A DNA stretch of 64,000 nt from assembly GCF_000244915.1 (NCBI RefSeq), contig NZ_CM001442.1, positions 5,208,001 to 5,272,000 on the forward strand, given 5' to 3'. The notes under the pieces are model-generated. The model was given only the letters and a program-made list of their open reading frames with translations, searched no databases and was not told the DNA's origin. Position numbers and translations under genes: made by a program. The DNA is from Bradyrhizobium sp. WSM471 (GTDB taxonomy: Bacteria > Pseudomonadota > Alphaproteobacteria > Rhizobiales > Xanthobacteraceae). This document shows, in pieces, positions 26,126-35,901 of the stretch. The stretch's first letter is position 1. The number at the start of each line of letters is the position of its first letter.

Positions 26126-26217
26126 TTCAGTCAACCCTCTTTGGTCCCCATGACCGGCCTTCTAGCCTTCCGGCGCGCGGTTTGCCAAGCACCTTGCGCA
26201 TACGGACACGCTTACGT

Positions 26218-27390
26218 TCAGGCCGGGGCGGCAGTTGCCGGCCGGGGCCGGGTCAGTACCACCAGGATCAGCGCCAGCACGACGAAACCGACCGCGACGA
26301 AGCCGAGCGTATGCGGGAGTTCGCGGGCGAACAGCAGTCCCCCGACGGCAGAGCCGACCGCCTGCCCGATATAGAGGACGGAGGTGTTGAGTGCGACGGT
26401 CGCCGATGCCAACGACGGTGCGGCCGAGACCAGCCGCACCTGCTGCATCGAATTGGTCGAGGCAAAGCCGAGGCCCCAGATCGCGACCGCACCCGCCATC
26501 AACACGAGCGTGCCGGCGCCGAGCGCCCAGCCCGTGATTCCAGCAAGCAGCAGGCAGGTGAAGACCAGCGAGGTGCGATAGGGCCCAGAGGTGTCGACGA
26601 TGCGGGTCGCGATGACAACGCCGAGGAAGCCGCAGACGCCATAGAGAGCGAACACCATGCCGATCGCATCGGGCCCTGCGCCGGTCAGCTTGTTGAGCAG
26701 CGGCCCCATGAAGGTGAACACCACGAACTGCCCGGACATCTGCAACATCGTGATCGCAAGCAGCAGCAGGATGGTCTTGTTGCGACCGACCGCGCCCCAG
26801 GTCTTGAGATCCACCGGCGTCCCCTTCAAGCCCCCCGGCAGCCGCATCAGCAACAGCAGCAAGCTGACGCAACCGAGCGCGCCGATCCCGCCATAGGCCG
26901 CGCGCCAGCCATAGCGGCTGGCGATGAAGGTGATCAGCGGCAGGCCGACGGCGGCAGCGAGCGACCAGCCGAGAAAAATGTAGGCAATCGTGCTGCCGCG
27001 ACGCTCCACCGGCACGATCAACGCCGCCGTGCCGGCGGCCTGCGGCGTGTAGAGCGCGCCGACCGCGAGCATCACCAGGCGGATGACGAGGAGGCTTGCA
27101 TAGTCGGGCGCAAAGGCCGAAGCGAGGTTGCCAAAGGCGAGCACCGCCAGCGTCGTGGTGAGCAGCGTCCGGCGCTCGATCCGGCTGGTGAGCCAGGCCG
27201 TCAGCGGCGAACCTATGCACAGGATAACAGCCCCGAAGGTGATCAGGAGTGCGGCCGCATGGATGCTGACGTCGAGCCCGCTCGCCAATTCCGGCAGCAT
27301 GCCCGCCGGTGCCAAGACCGAGCAGCCGGTGACGAGATTGCCGAGCATCAGGGCGGTTGGCGCGAAACGGCCGGCGCGTGCATTTTCCAT
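26218..27390 (-). CDS. MFS transporter (drug/sugar efflux type)
   Basis: A 390-aa inner-membrane transporter with about 12 helices in two halves. The MFS loop 2-3 motif is present as GSPLTAWLTSRIERRTLL, followed by MLAVGALYTPQAAGTAALIV and GWSLAAAVGLPLITFIASRYGWRAAYGGIG, typical of the DHA1 (AraJ/YdhP-like) exporters. A drug, sugar or arabinose-like export role is plausible. ATG 27390 starts MENARAG. Divergent from thrS across 186 bp. Confidence 0.85.
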   Translation of the reverse strand: MENARAGRFAPTALMLGNLVTGCSVLAPAGMLPELASGLDVSIHAAALLITFGAVILCIGSPLTAWLTSRIERRTLLTTTLAVLAFGNLASAFAPDYASLLVIRLVMLAVGALYTPQAAGTAALIVPVERRGSTIAYIFLGWSLAAAVGLPLITFIASRYGWRAAYGGIGALGCVSLLLLLMRLPGGLKGTPVDLKTWGAVGRNKTILLLLAITMLQMSGQFVVFTFMGPLLNKLTGAGPDAIGMVFALYGVCGFLGVVIATRIVDTSGPYRTSLVFTCLLLAGITGWALGAGTLVLMAGAVAIWGLGFASTNSMQQVRLVSAAPSLASATVALNTSVLYIGQAVGSAVGGLLFARELPHTLGFVAVGFVVLALILVVLTRPRPATAAPA

Positions 27391-27576
27391 GCAAACGCAT
27401 GTAGAACCGCCCTGCGTCCAGTTAAAGGGCGTTGCCCGGAATAGTTCGTGCAGCGCCCCCGCTTTTGCGCGCCGGTTTCTTGGAAATGCCGGATTGCGCA
27501 GGCCGAATCGCCTGATATATCGCTCGTTCCCGCTTACCTGCGCTCGTTCGCAGGAGTGAGCCTCAGGAGACATGCC

Positions 27577-29658
27577 ATGACCGACCAGCCCAAGGACCCG
27601 TCCAAGGACCAATCCAAGTCCGAACAGCCCAAATCCGAATCCGGCTTCCAGTACAGCCTCAGCAATTTGAGACCCGTGACCCCACCGGAAAAAATCACCC
27701 TCACCTTCCCGGACGGCGCCCGGCGCGAATACGCCAAGAGCATCACCGGCCTCGAACTCGCCAAAGGCATTTCGCCGTCGCTGGCCAAGCGCACGGTCGC
27801 GATGGCGCTCGACGGCGTGGTCTCCGACCTCGACGATCCCATCGAAGCCGATGCCAGGATCGAGCTGATCAACCGCGACGATCCGCGCGCGCTCGAGCTG
27901 ATCCGCCATGACTGCGCCCACGTGCTCGCCGAAGCCGTGCAGACGCTGTGGCCGGGCACGCAGGTCACCATCGGCCCCGTGATCGAGAACGGCTTCTATT
28001 ACGATTTCTTCCGCAACGAGCCGTTCACGCCGGAAGACTTTGCCGCGATCGAGAAAAAGATGCGCGAGCTCATCGCGCGCGACAAGCCTTTCACGAAGGA
28101 GGTTTGGGATCGCGAAAAGACCAAACAGGTGTTCCGCGACAAGGGCGAGGCGTTCAAGGTCGAGCTGGTCGACGCCATTCCCGGCAACGAGCCGATCAAG
28201 ATCTATTACCAGGGCGACTGGTTCGATCTCTGCCGCGGCCCGCACATGACCTCGACCGGCAAGGTCGGCAACGCCTTCAAGCTGATGAAGGTGGCGGGCG
28301 CCTATTGGCGCGGCGACAGCAACAACCCGATGCTGACCCGCATCTACGGCACGGCCTTCGCCAAGCAGGAGGACCTCGACGCTTATCTGAAGCAGATCGA
28401 GGAAGCGGAAAAGCGCGACCATCGCAAGCTCGGGCGCGAGCTCGACCTCTTCCACTTCCAGGAGGAAGGTCCGGGCGTCGTGTTCTGGCACGCCAAGGGC
28501 TGGACCATCTTCCAGCAGCTGATCGCCTATATGCGCCGGCGCCTGGCCGGCGACTACAGCGAGGTCAACGCCCCGCAGATCCTCGACAAGTCGCTGTGGG
28601 AGACCTCCGGCCATTGGGGCTGGTACCGCGAGAACATGTTCGCGGCGCAGTCGGCCGGCGAGGAGGCCGAGGACAAGCGCTGGTTCGCGCTCAAGCCGAT
28701 GAACTGCCCGGGCCACGTGCAGATCTTCAAGCATGGCCTGAAGAGCTACCGCGACCTGCCGCTGCGGCTCGCCGAGTTCGGCGTGGTGCATCGCTACGAG
28801 CCGTCCGGCGCGATGCATGGATTGATGCGCGTGCGCGGCTTCACCCAGGACGACGCGCACATCTTCTGCATGGAGGATCAGCTCGCCGACGAGTGCCTGA
28901 AGATCAACGAGCTGATCCTGTCGACCTACGCCGATTTCGGCTTCACCGGCGATCTCACCGTGAAGCTGTCGACCCGGCCGGAGAAACGCGTCGGCACCGA
29001 CGCGATGTGGGATCACGCCGAGCGGGTGATGGCGACGGTGCTGCGCGAGATCCAGTCGCAGAACAATCACATCAAGACCGAGATCAATCCGGGCGAAGGC
29101 GCCTTCTACGGACCGAAGTTCGAATATGTGCTGCGCGACGCCATCGGCCGCGACTGGCAGTGCGGCACCACGCAGGTCGACTTCAACCTGCCGGAACGGT
29201 TCGGTGCGTTCTACATCGACCACGACAGCAGCAAGAAGCCGCCGGTGATGGTGCACCGCGCGATCTGCGGTTCGATGGAGCGCTTCATCGGCATCCTGAT
29301 CGAGCACTATGCCGGCAACTTCCCGCTCTGGCTGTCGCCGGTGCAGGTGGTGGTCACCACCATCACGTCGGAAGCCGACGAGTATGCCAAGCAGGTGCTG
29401 GAGCAGGTCCGGCGCGCGGGACTTCGGGCCGAGATCGACCTGCGCAACGAAAAGATCAACTACAAGGTCCGCGAACATTCGCTGGCCAAGATTCCGGCAC
29501 TGCTCGTGGTCGGCAAGAAAGAGGCCGAGACGCAGTCGGTCTCGATCCGCCGGCTCGGCAGTGACGGTCAGCAGGTGACGACGACGGTGGAGGCCATCGC
29601 CGCCCTCGTCGACGAAGCGACCCCGCCGGATGTGAAGCGGGCGCGCGACGCGGTCTGA
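27577..29658 (+). CDS. thrS: Threonyl-tRNA synthetase
   Basis: A 693-aa class II synthetase that charges tRNA-Thr. It has an N-terminal TGS domain (about 40-100), the editing/SAD domain with [16 protein letters not shown], and a catalytic core with motif 2 [14 protein letters not shown], zinc-binding NCPGH and motif 3 [13 protein letters not shown]. An anticodon-binding domain (about 590-680) follows. A Lys/Ser/Gln-rich leader of about 40 residues makes it longer than the E. coli enzyme. AGGAGA precedes ATG 27577. A small hairpin (cctgcg / cgcagg, 27537-27554) sits in its leader. Confidence 0.97.
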   Translation: MTDQPKDPSKDQSKSEQPKSESGFQYSLSNLRPVTPPEKITLTFPDGARREYAKSITGLELAKGISPSLAKRTVAMALDGVVSDLDDPIEADARIELINRDDPRALELIRHDCAHVLAEAVQTLWPGTQVTIGPVIENGFYYDFFRNEPFTPEDFAAIEKKMRELIARDKPFTKEVWDREKTKQVFRDKGEAFKVELVDAIPGNEPIKIYYQGDWFDLCRGPHMTSTGKVGNAFKLMKVAGAYWRGDSNNPMLTRIYGTAFAKQEDLDAYLKQIEEAEKRDHRKLGRELDLFHFQEEGPGVVFWHAKGWTIFQQLIAYMRRRLAGDYSEVNAPQILDKSLWETSGHWGWYRENMFAAQSAGEEAEDKRWFALKPMNCPGHVQIFKHGLKSYRDLPLRLAEFGVVHRYEPSGAMHGLMRVRGFTQDDAHIFCMEDQLADECLKINELILSTYADFGFTGDLTVKLSTRPEKRVGTDAMWDHAERVMATVLREIQSQNNHIKTEINPGEGAFYGPKFEYVLRDAIGRDWQCGTTQVDFNLPERFGAFYIDHDSSKKPPVMVHRAICGSMERFIGILIEHYAGNFPLWLSPVQVVVTTITSEADEYAKQVLEQVRRAGLRAEIDLRNEKINYKVREHSLAKIPALLVVGKKEAETQSVSIRRLGSDGQQVTTTVEAIAALVDEATPPDVKRARDAV

Positions 29659-29664
29659 CGGCGT

Positions 29665-30036
29665 TCAGGCGGCTCGGTCTTGACGGATTTTGATGAGGGA
29701 CTCGGCGGGAATGCCGAGGCCCTCATGCAGCCGTCTGATCATGCTGAGCGTCAATTCGCGCCGGCCGTTGAGCACTTCGTGAACCCGGTTCCGGCTGCCG
29801 ATAAACGGGATCAAGTCCTTCGGCTGCAAGCCACTCTGCTCCATATGATACTTGATCGCCTCCACGGGGTCCGGAAGGTCCAGGCGATAGTGCTTCCGCT
29901 CCCACGCCTCCACCAGCGTCACGAGTACGTCGAGTCGATCGCCCTCGGGCGTGTTGCGCCGTGCGCTCATCAACGTCTCGATCTCCTTGAGAACGCGGCG
30001 ATAGTCCCGGTTGGATTTGATTGGCGCAATTTCCAT
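29665..30036 (-). CDS. higA: HigA-type antitoxin (XRE helix-turn-helix)
   Basis: A 123-aa antitoxin-like protein. The N-terminal part is helical (NRDYRRVLKEIETLMSARR), as in RelB/HigA partners, and the C-terminal part is an XRE-type helix-turn-helix (GLQPKDLIPFIGSRNRVHEVLNGRRELT). It should neutralise HigB and repress the operon. Either of two adjacent ATGs (30039 or 30036) follows AGAAGG; 30036 gives the better spacing. It lies 10 bp after higB, the toxin-first order typical of higBA. Confidence 0.85.
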   Translation of the reverse strand: MEIAPIKSNRDYRRVLKEIETLMSARRNTPEGDRLDVLVTLVEAWERKHYRLDLPDPVEAIKYHMEQSGLQPKDLIPFIGSRNRVHEVLNGRRELTLSMIRRLHEGLGIPAESLIKIRQDRAA

Positions 30037-30046
30037 CATCGACCTT

Positions 30047-30349
30047 CTAAACGGTTTGCGCATCGATCACGTCGTATTGCCGATCCGTCCCGACAAAGCG
30101 GATATAGACCACACGGTATGGATAGTTGATCCAGACCACCACGCGATATTTGTTGCCGGCGACGTTAAAGACGACGCGGCCATCCCGGAGGATGCTGGCA
30201 CTGCGAACGTCCCTTTTGACATCTGCGGGCTTTGCCCAGTCAGCCTGCTTTACCTGCCGGAACCACGCCATCAAGGGCTCGCGGGCATCGGAAACGTCGC
30301 CGCTCCGGCTGAGAAGCGCCTTGACCGTGATCAGCGCTATGATCCTCAT
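30047..30349 (-). CDS. higB: HigB-type toxin (RelE-family mRNA interferase)
   Basis: A 100-aa basic toxin of the HigB type, a ribosome-dependent mRNA endonuclease. The features are the DAREPLMAWFRQVKQADW helix, DVRSASILRDGRVVFNVAGNKYR and a closing VVYIRFVGTDRQYDVID strand. Catalytic assignment is by family. ATG 30349 starts MRIIALITVKALL. The promoter is in the 148 bp shared divergently with the nitroreductase gene. Confidence 0.85.
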   Translation of the reverse strand: MRIIALITVKALLSRSGDVSDAREPLMAWFRQVKQADWAKPADVKRDVRSASILRDGRVVFNVAGNKYRVVVWINYPYRVVYIRFVGTDRQYDVIDAQTV

Positions 30350-30497
30350 CCAAGCCATCTTAGCATAGTCCCAAGCTGGGACCAAAACTCTCCGACTGGC
30401 GCAGGACCCGGCCCTCATAATCCCTCTAAAATGCCTTCCAATCGTCTTCGGCCGGGCCTATCTCCGACAGGGACAGAAGTCTCACAAGGAATTCCCC

Positions 30498-31061
30498 GTG
30501 CCCGACGCCATTGAACTCCTGAAGACCCGCCGCTCGGTCAAGCCGCGCGAGATGTCCGGACCCGGCCCCTCCCCGGCCGAGCTCGAGACCATCCTCACCA
30601 TCGGCGCGCGCGTGCCCGACCATGGCAAGCTCGCGCCCTGGCGTTTCATCATCTTCGAGGGCGATGCGCGCCAGCGCGCCGGCGAGGTGATCGCGAAGGT
30701 GTTTGCCCGGAAGAATCCCGGCGCGCCGGCGGCCGATGTCGAGACCGAGCGCAAACGCCTCATGGATGCGCCGCTGGTGATCGGCATCGTCAGCTTCACC
30801 AAGCCGCACCCGAAGGTGCCGGCCTTCGAGCAGGAATTGTCGGCCGGCGCCAGCGTCATGAACATCGTCACGGCAGCGACCGCGCTCGGCTACGGCGCCT
30901 GCTGGCTGACCGGCTGGTTCTCGTTCGATCGCGACGTGCTGGATGGCCTCGGCCTCAAGCCGGACGAGAAGCTCGCCGGCTTCGTCCATATCGGCAAGCC
31001 GACCAAGCCGAGCGAGGACCGTCCGCGACCGGTCCTTTCCGAAATCGTGACGCGATTTTAA
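30498..31061 (+). CDS. Nitroreductase family oxidoreductase
   Basis: A 187-aa flavoprotein of the nitroreductase (NfsA/YdjA-like) family, reducing nitro or related compounds with NAD(P)H and FMN. The FMN-binding start KTRRSVKPREM, the GARVPDHGKLAPWRFIIFEG block and ATALGYGACWLTGW are as in YdjA. GTG 30498 with AAGGA seven bases upstream. The serine hydrolase gene follows after 63 bp on the same strand. Confidence 0.9.
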   Translation: MPDAIELLKTRRSVKPREMSGPGPSPAELETILTIGARVPDHGKLAPWRFIIFEGDARQRAGEVIAKVFARKNPGAPAADVETERKRLMDAPLVIGIVSFTKPHPKVPAFEQELSAGASVMNIVTAATALGYGACWLTGWFSFDRDVLDGLGLKPDEKLAGFVHIGKPTKPSEDRPRPVLSEIVTRF

Positions 31062-31124
31062 TCGAAGGCGTGTTGACGCCTTCGACGTCTTGCGGCTTTG
31101 ATCCCGGCAAGGGAGGAAGCCCGG

Positions 31125-32393
31125 ATGAAGCGTCGTGAATTTCTGGTCGGAGCCGCGCTGCTGGCCGGCACGATGGCGCGGGCACGCGCCGCCGACACCC
31201 CTGCTCCGTCGTCCGACGGACTCGACCGCATCACAGCCTATTTCGACAACGAGGTAACGAGCGGCCGGCTGCCGGGCGCCGTGGTGCTGGTCCAGCAGCA
31301 CGGCAAGCCGGTCTATCTGAAGACTTTCGGCGTGCGCGACACCAGGACGGGCCTCGCGATGACGCCCGATACGATCTTCGCCATCCACTCCATGACCAAG
31401 CCGGTCACGTGTCTTGGCGCGATGATGCTGATCGACGAGGGCAAGCTCGCGCTCACCGACCCGGTGTCGAAATACATTCCCCTCTTTGCCGACACCAAGG
31501 TGGGACTCGAAGTCACCAATCCCGACGGCACGTTGCATCTGGATCTCGTGGCCCCGGTCCGTCCCGTCAACATCGAGGATCTGCTGCGGCACACCTCGGG
31601 CATCAGCTACGACTATATCGGCGGCAAATGGGTCGAGCAGGCCTACAAGGCGGCGAACATCTTCGAAGGTCAGTTCAACAACAGGGAATTCGCCGAACGC
31701 ATCGCAAGGCTGCCGCTCGCACGGCAACCGGGAACGCTGTGGCGCTACGGTCATTCCACCGACGTGCTCGGCAGCGTCATCGAGATCATCTCGGGCCAGA
31801 CGCTGTACGCATTCCTCAAGCAGCGCATCTTCGATCCGCTCGGCATGAGCAGCACCAAGTTCGCGCTGGCGACCGAGGACGAGCTCGCGCGGATGGCTCG
31901 GCCGCTGCCGAGCGACAACATCCTGCTCGCCGCCGAGCGCGAGCGCCTCGACCATCCCGAATGGCAGTCCGGCGGCGGCGGGCTGCTCTCGACCATCACC
32001 GACTATCAGCGCTTCGCGCAGATGCTGCTCAATGGCGGCGAATTCGAGGGCAAGCGCTATCTGAGCCCTGCGGCGTTCAAGGCCATGACGACCGATCATA
32101 TCGGGCCGGGTTCGGGCGTGGGACGCGACTACTTCTATTTTCCGGGCGACGGCTTCGGCTATGGCTATGGCCTTGCGGTGCGGACCGATCCCGGCAACGC
32201 CAAGCCGCCGCCGCCGGGCTCGCTCGGCGAGTTGAAATGGGACAGTGGCAGCGGCACCTATTTCGGCGTCGATCCCAAGCTCGACATGGTCTACCTGCTG
32301 ATGCAGCAGACCCAGAACGAGCGCGGCCGCATCACGCCCGCCTTCAAGGCGCTGGTCTATGACTGTTATCCGTCCGAGTTACGCCGCCCGTGA
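31125..32393 (+). CDS. Exported serine hydrolase, beta-lactamase class C fold
   Basis: A 422-aa exported hydrolase of the esterase EstB/beta-lactamase-related group. The leader has a twin-arginine look (MKRREFLVGAALLAG, ending ARAAD). Catalytic SxxK is S89-MT-K92, and the second motif is Y208-G-H210 in place of Tyr-x-Asn, the form seen in esterases. GGGLLST and SGSGTYFGVDP complete the site. ATG 31125 with GGGAGGAAG. Its 3' end overlaps the convergent GGDEF-EAL gene by 28 bp. Distinct from the hydrolase at 9346. Confidence 0.85.
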   Translation: MKRREFLVGAALLAGTMARARAADTPAPSSDGLDRITAYFDNEVTSGRLPGAVVLVQQHGKPVYLKTFGVRDTRTGLAMTPDTIFAIHSMTKPVTCLGAMMLIDEGKLALTDPVSKYIPLFADTKVGLEVTNPDGTLHLDLVAPVRPVNIEDLLRHTSGISYDYIGGKWVEQAYKAANIFEGQFNNREFAERIARLPLARQPGTLWRYGHSTDVLGSVIEIISGQTLYAFLKQRIFDPLGMSSTKFALATEDELARMARPLPSDNILLAAERERLDHPEWQSGGGGLLSTITDYQRFAQMLLNGGEFEGKRYLSPAAFKAMTTDHIGPGSGVGRDYFYFPGDGFGYGYGLAVRTDPGNAKPPPPGSLGELKWDSGSGTYFGVDPKLDMVYLLMQQTQNERGRITPAFKALVYDCYPSELRRP

Positions 32394-34840
32394 AGCACGC
32401 TGCCGAAATCGGCGAGCAGTTTTGCGATCTCGGCGGCGGGCCGCGCCGCGCTGAACAAGAATCCCTGCACTTCGTTGCAGCCTTCGGCGCGCAACCAATC
32501 GAGCTGATCCTCGGTCTCGACACCTTCCGCGGTCGTGGTGATGTTGAGGCTGCGGCCAAGCCCCGAGATCGCGCGAACGATCGCGACGCAATCGGGCCGC
32601 CCTGCCAGATCCTTGACGAAGGAGCGGTCGATCTTGATCTTGTCGAAGGGGAAGCTGCGGAGATAGCTGAGGCTGGAATAGCCGGTGCCGAAATCATCCA
32701 TGGAGATGCTGACGCCGAGCTCGCGCAACTGATGCAGAATGGCGAGGTTGGCGTCCGTCTCGGCCAGGAAGATCGACTCCGTGATCTCCAGCTCGAGCCG
32801 CGTCGGCGACAGGCCGGACTGCGCCAGTGCCGAGATCACGACCTGAACCAGATTGCGGCTGCGGAACTGCGCCGGCGACAGATTGACCGCGACCTTGACG
32901 TCGACGGGCCATTTCACCGCCTCGGAGCAGGCTTCGCGCAGCACCCACTCACCGAGCTGGGTGATCAGGCCGATGTCCTCGGCGACCGGAATGAACTCCG
33001 CCGGCGAGATCATGCCCTTGTCGGGGTGATGCCAGCGCAGCAGCGACTCGAAGCCGGAGATGCGGTCGGAGGCGATCGAGACCAGCGGCTGGTAGTGCAG
33101 CTCGAACTCGCCATTGGCAAACGCGCGGCGCAGATCGAGCTCCATGTTACGGCGCTTCTGCGCCTGCAGATCCATCTCGCGCTCGAAGAAATGATGCACG
33201 CCGCCGCCGTCCGATTTCGCCCGATACAGCGCCATGTCGGCGTTGCGCATCAACTCTTCCGACGTCGTACCGTCGCCGGGCGACAGCGCGATGCCGATGC
33301 TGGCACCGATCACCATCTCCTGCCCGTCGATCTCATAGGGCGCCTTCAGCATGTCGATCAGCAAGCCCGCGCAGGCGCTGGCCTCGTTGGGCGAGACGTC
33401 GGCCGCCAGGATCACCGCGAACTCGTCACCGCCGAGCCGGGCCGCGAGATTGGCGCCGCGGACCGCGGCGCTCAGACGTGCGGCGACCTCCTTCAACAGG
33501 CGGTCGCCCACTGGATGGCCGAAGGAATCGTTGATATTCTTGAACAGGTCGAGATCGATATAGAGCACCCCGACCCGTTTTCCGCCGGCCTGGTCGAGCG
33601 CCTGCTTCAGGCGCGCCTGGAAATATTCGCGGTTCGGCAGATCGGTGAGCCCGTCATGGTGCGCCATATGGGCGATCCGCGCCTCGGCCTTGCGCCGTTC
33701 GGTGATGTCGACCACCGCGACCAGATAGCCGTCGCGATCGTCGAAGGCGACGCGGCGGCCGAAGGTCAGCACCTCGATCTCGCTACCGTCGGCGCGCAGA
33801 TGCCGCCAGTTGCGCGAGGAGTGATAGGCGTCGCCGATGCGTTCGAGCGCCTCGGCGTGGCTGCCCCATTCGTCCTGCGGCCAGATCTCATGCAACTTCA
33901 TGCGCAGGAAGGTGGCGCGGCTGTAGCCGTAATGCTGGACCGCGGCGTCGTTGACGCTGAGAAACTTCTTGCTCGCGGCGTCGAACACCCACATCGGCAT
34001 CGGGTTGTTGTCGAACAGCAGGCGGAACGAGGCGTCGCGCCGCTTCAACACAGTGACATCCGAGATCGTCAGCGAGACCACGTCGGCGAACGCGGTGGCG
34101 CTCAGCCGGAGATACCGTCCGTCGCTCTCGATCTCGAGTTGCTCGCCGCGACCGCCGGAGACGGCCCTGAGCAGGAATTCCATCACCTCAAGCGAGGCCA
34201 GCAGCGTGTCTCCCTCGCCGATCCGGCGCCACAACAGGTCAGCGCCTTCGGCCTTCAGCAGCAGGCCCGCACTCTTGTTGTGGTGGACGATCTGGAGATC
34301 GACCGGCTTGCCACCCGCGTCGCGCAGCGTCGCCAGCGAGACCACCGCGTCGTCGGTCGAAGCGAAGATCGCGTCCAGGAGATTGTATTGCGCGCCGCGT
34401 TCGTTGATGTAGGCGCCGACCAGCGTCGCGCCCCAGCGCGATGCGGTCGGCAGCGCCAGCACATCAAATGTCCTGACCATGCCGTCGCGCACGCAATGGG
34501 CGCTGGCCAGGTGCGGCCGCCCGTTGGCGAGCGCACTCGCCGCGGCTTCCGACAGCGCGGTGGCGCAATCGGGCGAGAGCGCGGCGACCGGGATGTCCCA
34601 ACGCTCTTCGCCGAGCCATTTCTGCACGTAACGTCCGCTGCGCGACAGTTCGAGCGCGCCGTCGCCCTTGAGCAGCGCGATGTGGTCGGCGAGCCGTCCC
34701 AGGCTGCCGAGCATCACGTCCTCGTAGCGCGGCAGCCGTTCGCCCGGCTTCAACGCGGCACGCCATTTGCGCTGAAGCACCGGGATGTCGTCGAACATTT
34801 CGGCGGCCGGTTTTCCCGACACTTTCTTCACGGCACTCAT
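32366..34840 (-). CDS. PAS-GGDEF-EAL cyclic di-GMP enzyme
   Basis: An 824-aa cytoplasmic signalling protein. An N-terminal PAS_5-like region (about 30-160) and two more PAS-type segments (about 165-270 and 265-385, DNNPMPMWVFDAASKKFLSVN) precede a GGDEF domain with canonical RLGGDEFAV, which should make c-di-GMP. The EAL domain has ESLLRWH for EAL but keeps NLSPAQF, DDFGTGYSS and KIDRSFV, so it could hydrolyse it. ATG 34840 follows GAGGA. No membrane segment is present. Which activity dominates cannot be told from sequence. Confidence 0.88.
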   Translation of the reverse strand: MSAVKKVSGKPAAEMFDDIPVLQRKWRAALKPGERLPRYEDVMLGSLGRLADHIALLKGDGALELSRSGRYVQKWLGEERWDIPVAALSPDCATALSEAAASALANGRPHLASAHCVRDGMVRTFDVLALPTASRWGATLVGAYINERGAQYNLLDAIFASTDDAVVSLATLRDAGGKPVDLQIVHHNKSAGLLLKAEGADLLWRRIGEGDTLLASLEVMEFLLRAVSGGRGEQLEIESDGRYLRLSATAFADVVSLTISDVTVLKRRDASFRLLFDNNPMPMWVFDAASKKFLSVNDAAVQHYGYSRATFLRMKLHEIWPQDEWGSHAEALERIGDAYHSSRNWRHLRADGSEIEVLTFGRRVAFDDRDGYLVAVVDITERRKAEARIAHMAHHDGLTDLPNREYFQARLKQALDQAGGKRVGVLYIDLDLFKNINDSFGHPVGDRLLKEVAARLSAAVRGANLAARLGGDEFAVILAADVSPNEASACAGLLIDMLKAPYEIDGQEMVIGASIGIALSPGDGTTSEELMRNADMALYRAKSDGGGVHHFFEREMDLQAQKRRNMELDLRRAFANGEFELHYQPLVSIASDRISGFESLLRWHHPDKGMISPAEFIPVAEDIGLITQLGEWVLREACSEAVKWPVDVKVAVNLSPAQFRSRNLVQVVISALAQSGLSPTRLELEITESIFLAETDANLAILHQLRELGVSISMDDFGTGYSSLSYLRSFPFDKIKIDRSFVKDLAGRPDCVAIVRAISGLGRSLNITTTAEGVETEDQLDWLRAEGCNEVQGFLFSAARPAAEIAKLLADFGSVLHGRRNSDG

Positions 34841-35051
34841 GGCAGTCCTCAACGCACTTTCCCGCCGCATCCAATGCAGCCGCACTTAACGGCGTGTAAA
34901 GAGAGCGCGAGCGCGGGTTCCGTTCGGCGATTATGACAGTTTAAAGTCGGGCGTTGGTTAGTGGGCGTTAGAGACTGTGACAGTTGTGCGAAGGCGCCGA
35001 GCGCGTCCGGCATAGTCATTGCGAGCGGACGTGCGCAACAGGGTCCGCTGC

Positions 35052-35192
35052 TCTCGTGTCCCGGACGCGCTGCAGCGTTCTTACGCTGCTGCGCAGAGCC
35101 GAGACCCAGGAAGCCACAGCAATCGCTGCAACATGGGCCCCGGCTCTGCAGCGCACCGCCAAGAGGCGCTGCGCTGCGTCCGGGGCACGAGA
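35052..35192. repeat. Imperfect 140-bp inverted repeat
   Basis: Arms of about 26 bp (35052-35077 and 35167-35192, sharing cgtccgg and cacgaga) enclose further complementary blocks (gagccgagaccca against gggccccggctc). It lies in the 1-kb gene-free stretch 34841-35901. It has the form of the mosaic palindromic elements common in Bradyrhizobium genomes. A short tcattgcgag piece (35018-35027) resembles the palindrome at 14578. Confidence 0.6.
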
Positions 35193-35269
35193 CCGTTGTT
35201 GGACAACCGACATGGGATCGCAGCCTCGCGGCATTCCGCCCGAGCTTTGCTTCGTCGCCTCACCCTCAA

Positions 35270-35790
35270 TTGAAAGAGGGCGCAGGGAAGACCGGGTGCC
35301 GGCTGGCACCCACGGTCCACTGTGCGAGATTGTCGTAAGAACAATGCACAGCGGCATACAGGTGAAGCCAAAACATCCGGCCTTCCCTGCGCAGTGGCTT
35401 TACGGCTTATGTCGTGATCTCCCCGGGGAGCGATGCACTATTGCCCCCGTCGCCTTGCGGATGGCTGATGCGTGTGCCCGGTTGGGCACCCCGCATCACC
35501 GCAACGCTTGACGCACAGACCCCGGGCGTCAGGACCACACGATTTTGCCGTACGCCGATCACACCGGTCGTGTGCGCGATGCTTTCGCTCACGGTTGCCC
35601 GCCCTGCGAAGCCCTTCGCGCCGATGTGACCAACGTCCACCGCCGTCCGGCCCGCGTTCGTGACGATCGCGATACGCCCCTCTTCCTTGGGCCGGAGTGA
35701 GGCATGGATACGCCGTTTCCGAATTTCGGTAAAGTGGAATATTTTTAGCGCCCCGCGTTGACCGACAGCTTGGGTGTTTTGCCCGACAGG
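35270..35790. repeat. Probable dispersed intergenic repeat unit
   Basis: About 500 bp without a credible gene. It carries a gcaccc/gggtgc hairpin near 35299-35313 and ends in ggtgttttgcccgac (35773-35787), shared with 7778-7792. From memory, segments such as ccggccttccctgcgcagtg are repeated widely in Bradyrhizobium genomes; that must be checked. Open frames in it are weak and of the wrong composition. Borders are estimated. Confidence 0.45.
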
Positions 35791-35804
35791 CAACACAAGG
35801 ACTT

Positions 35805-35834
35805 GTAGCCCGGATGAGCGAAGCGACATCCGGG
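35805..35834. repeat. REP-like palindrome of the 'gtagcccggatg' type
   Basis: An 8-bp inverted repeat, cccggatg / catccggg, around agcgaagcga, preceded by gtag. The same unit recurs at 49706 with a paired change in the stem, and a longer relative is at 48376. It lies 67 bp past the end of the LysR gene. Confidence 0.7.
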
Positions 35835-35901
35835 ATTCCCACCACGAGCTGTCCCGGATATCGCTGCGCACACCCTGGCCACGGCAGCGTATCAAGAGCA
35901 A

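Noticed and set aside
26218..29478. Very long open frame on the bottom strand running through thrS into the MFS gene
   Set aside because: Upstream of 27390 it is antisense to thrS, a certain gene; only the MFS part has transporter sequence. GC-rich codon bias opens the opposite frame.
35407..35901. 164-codon frame within the repeat island
   Set aside because: Composed of repeat DNA, ends in the palindrome next to the LysR gene; no domain pattern.
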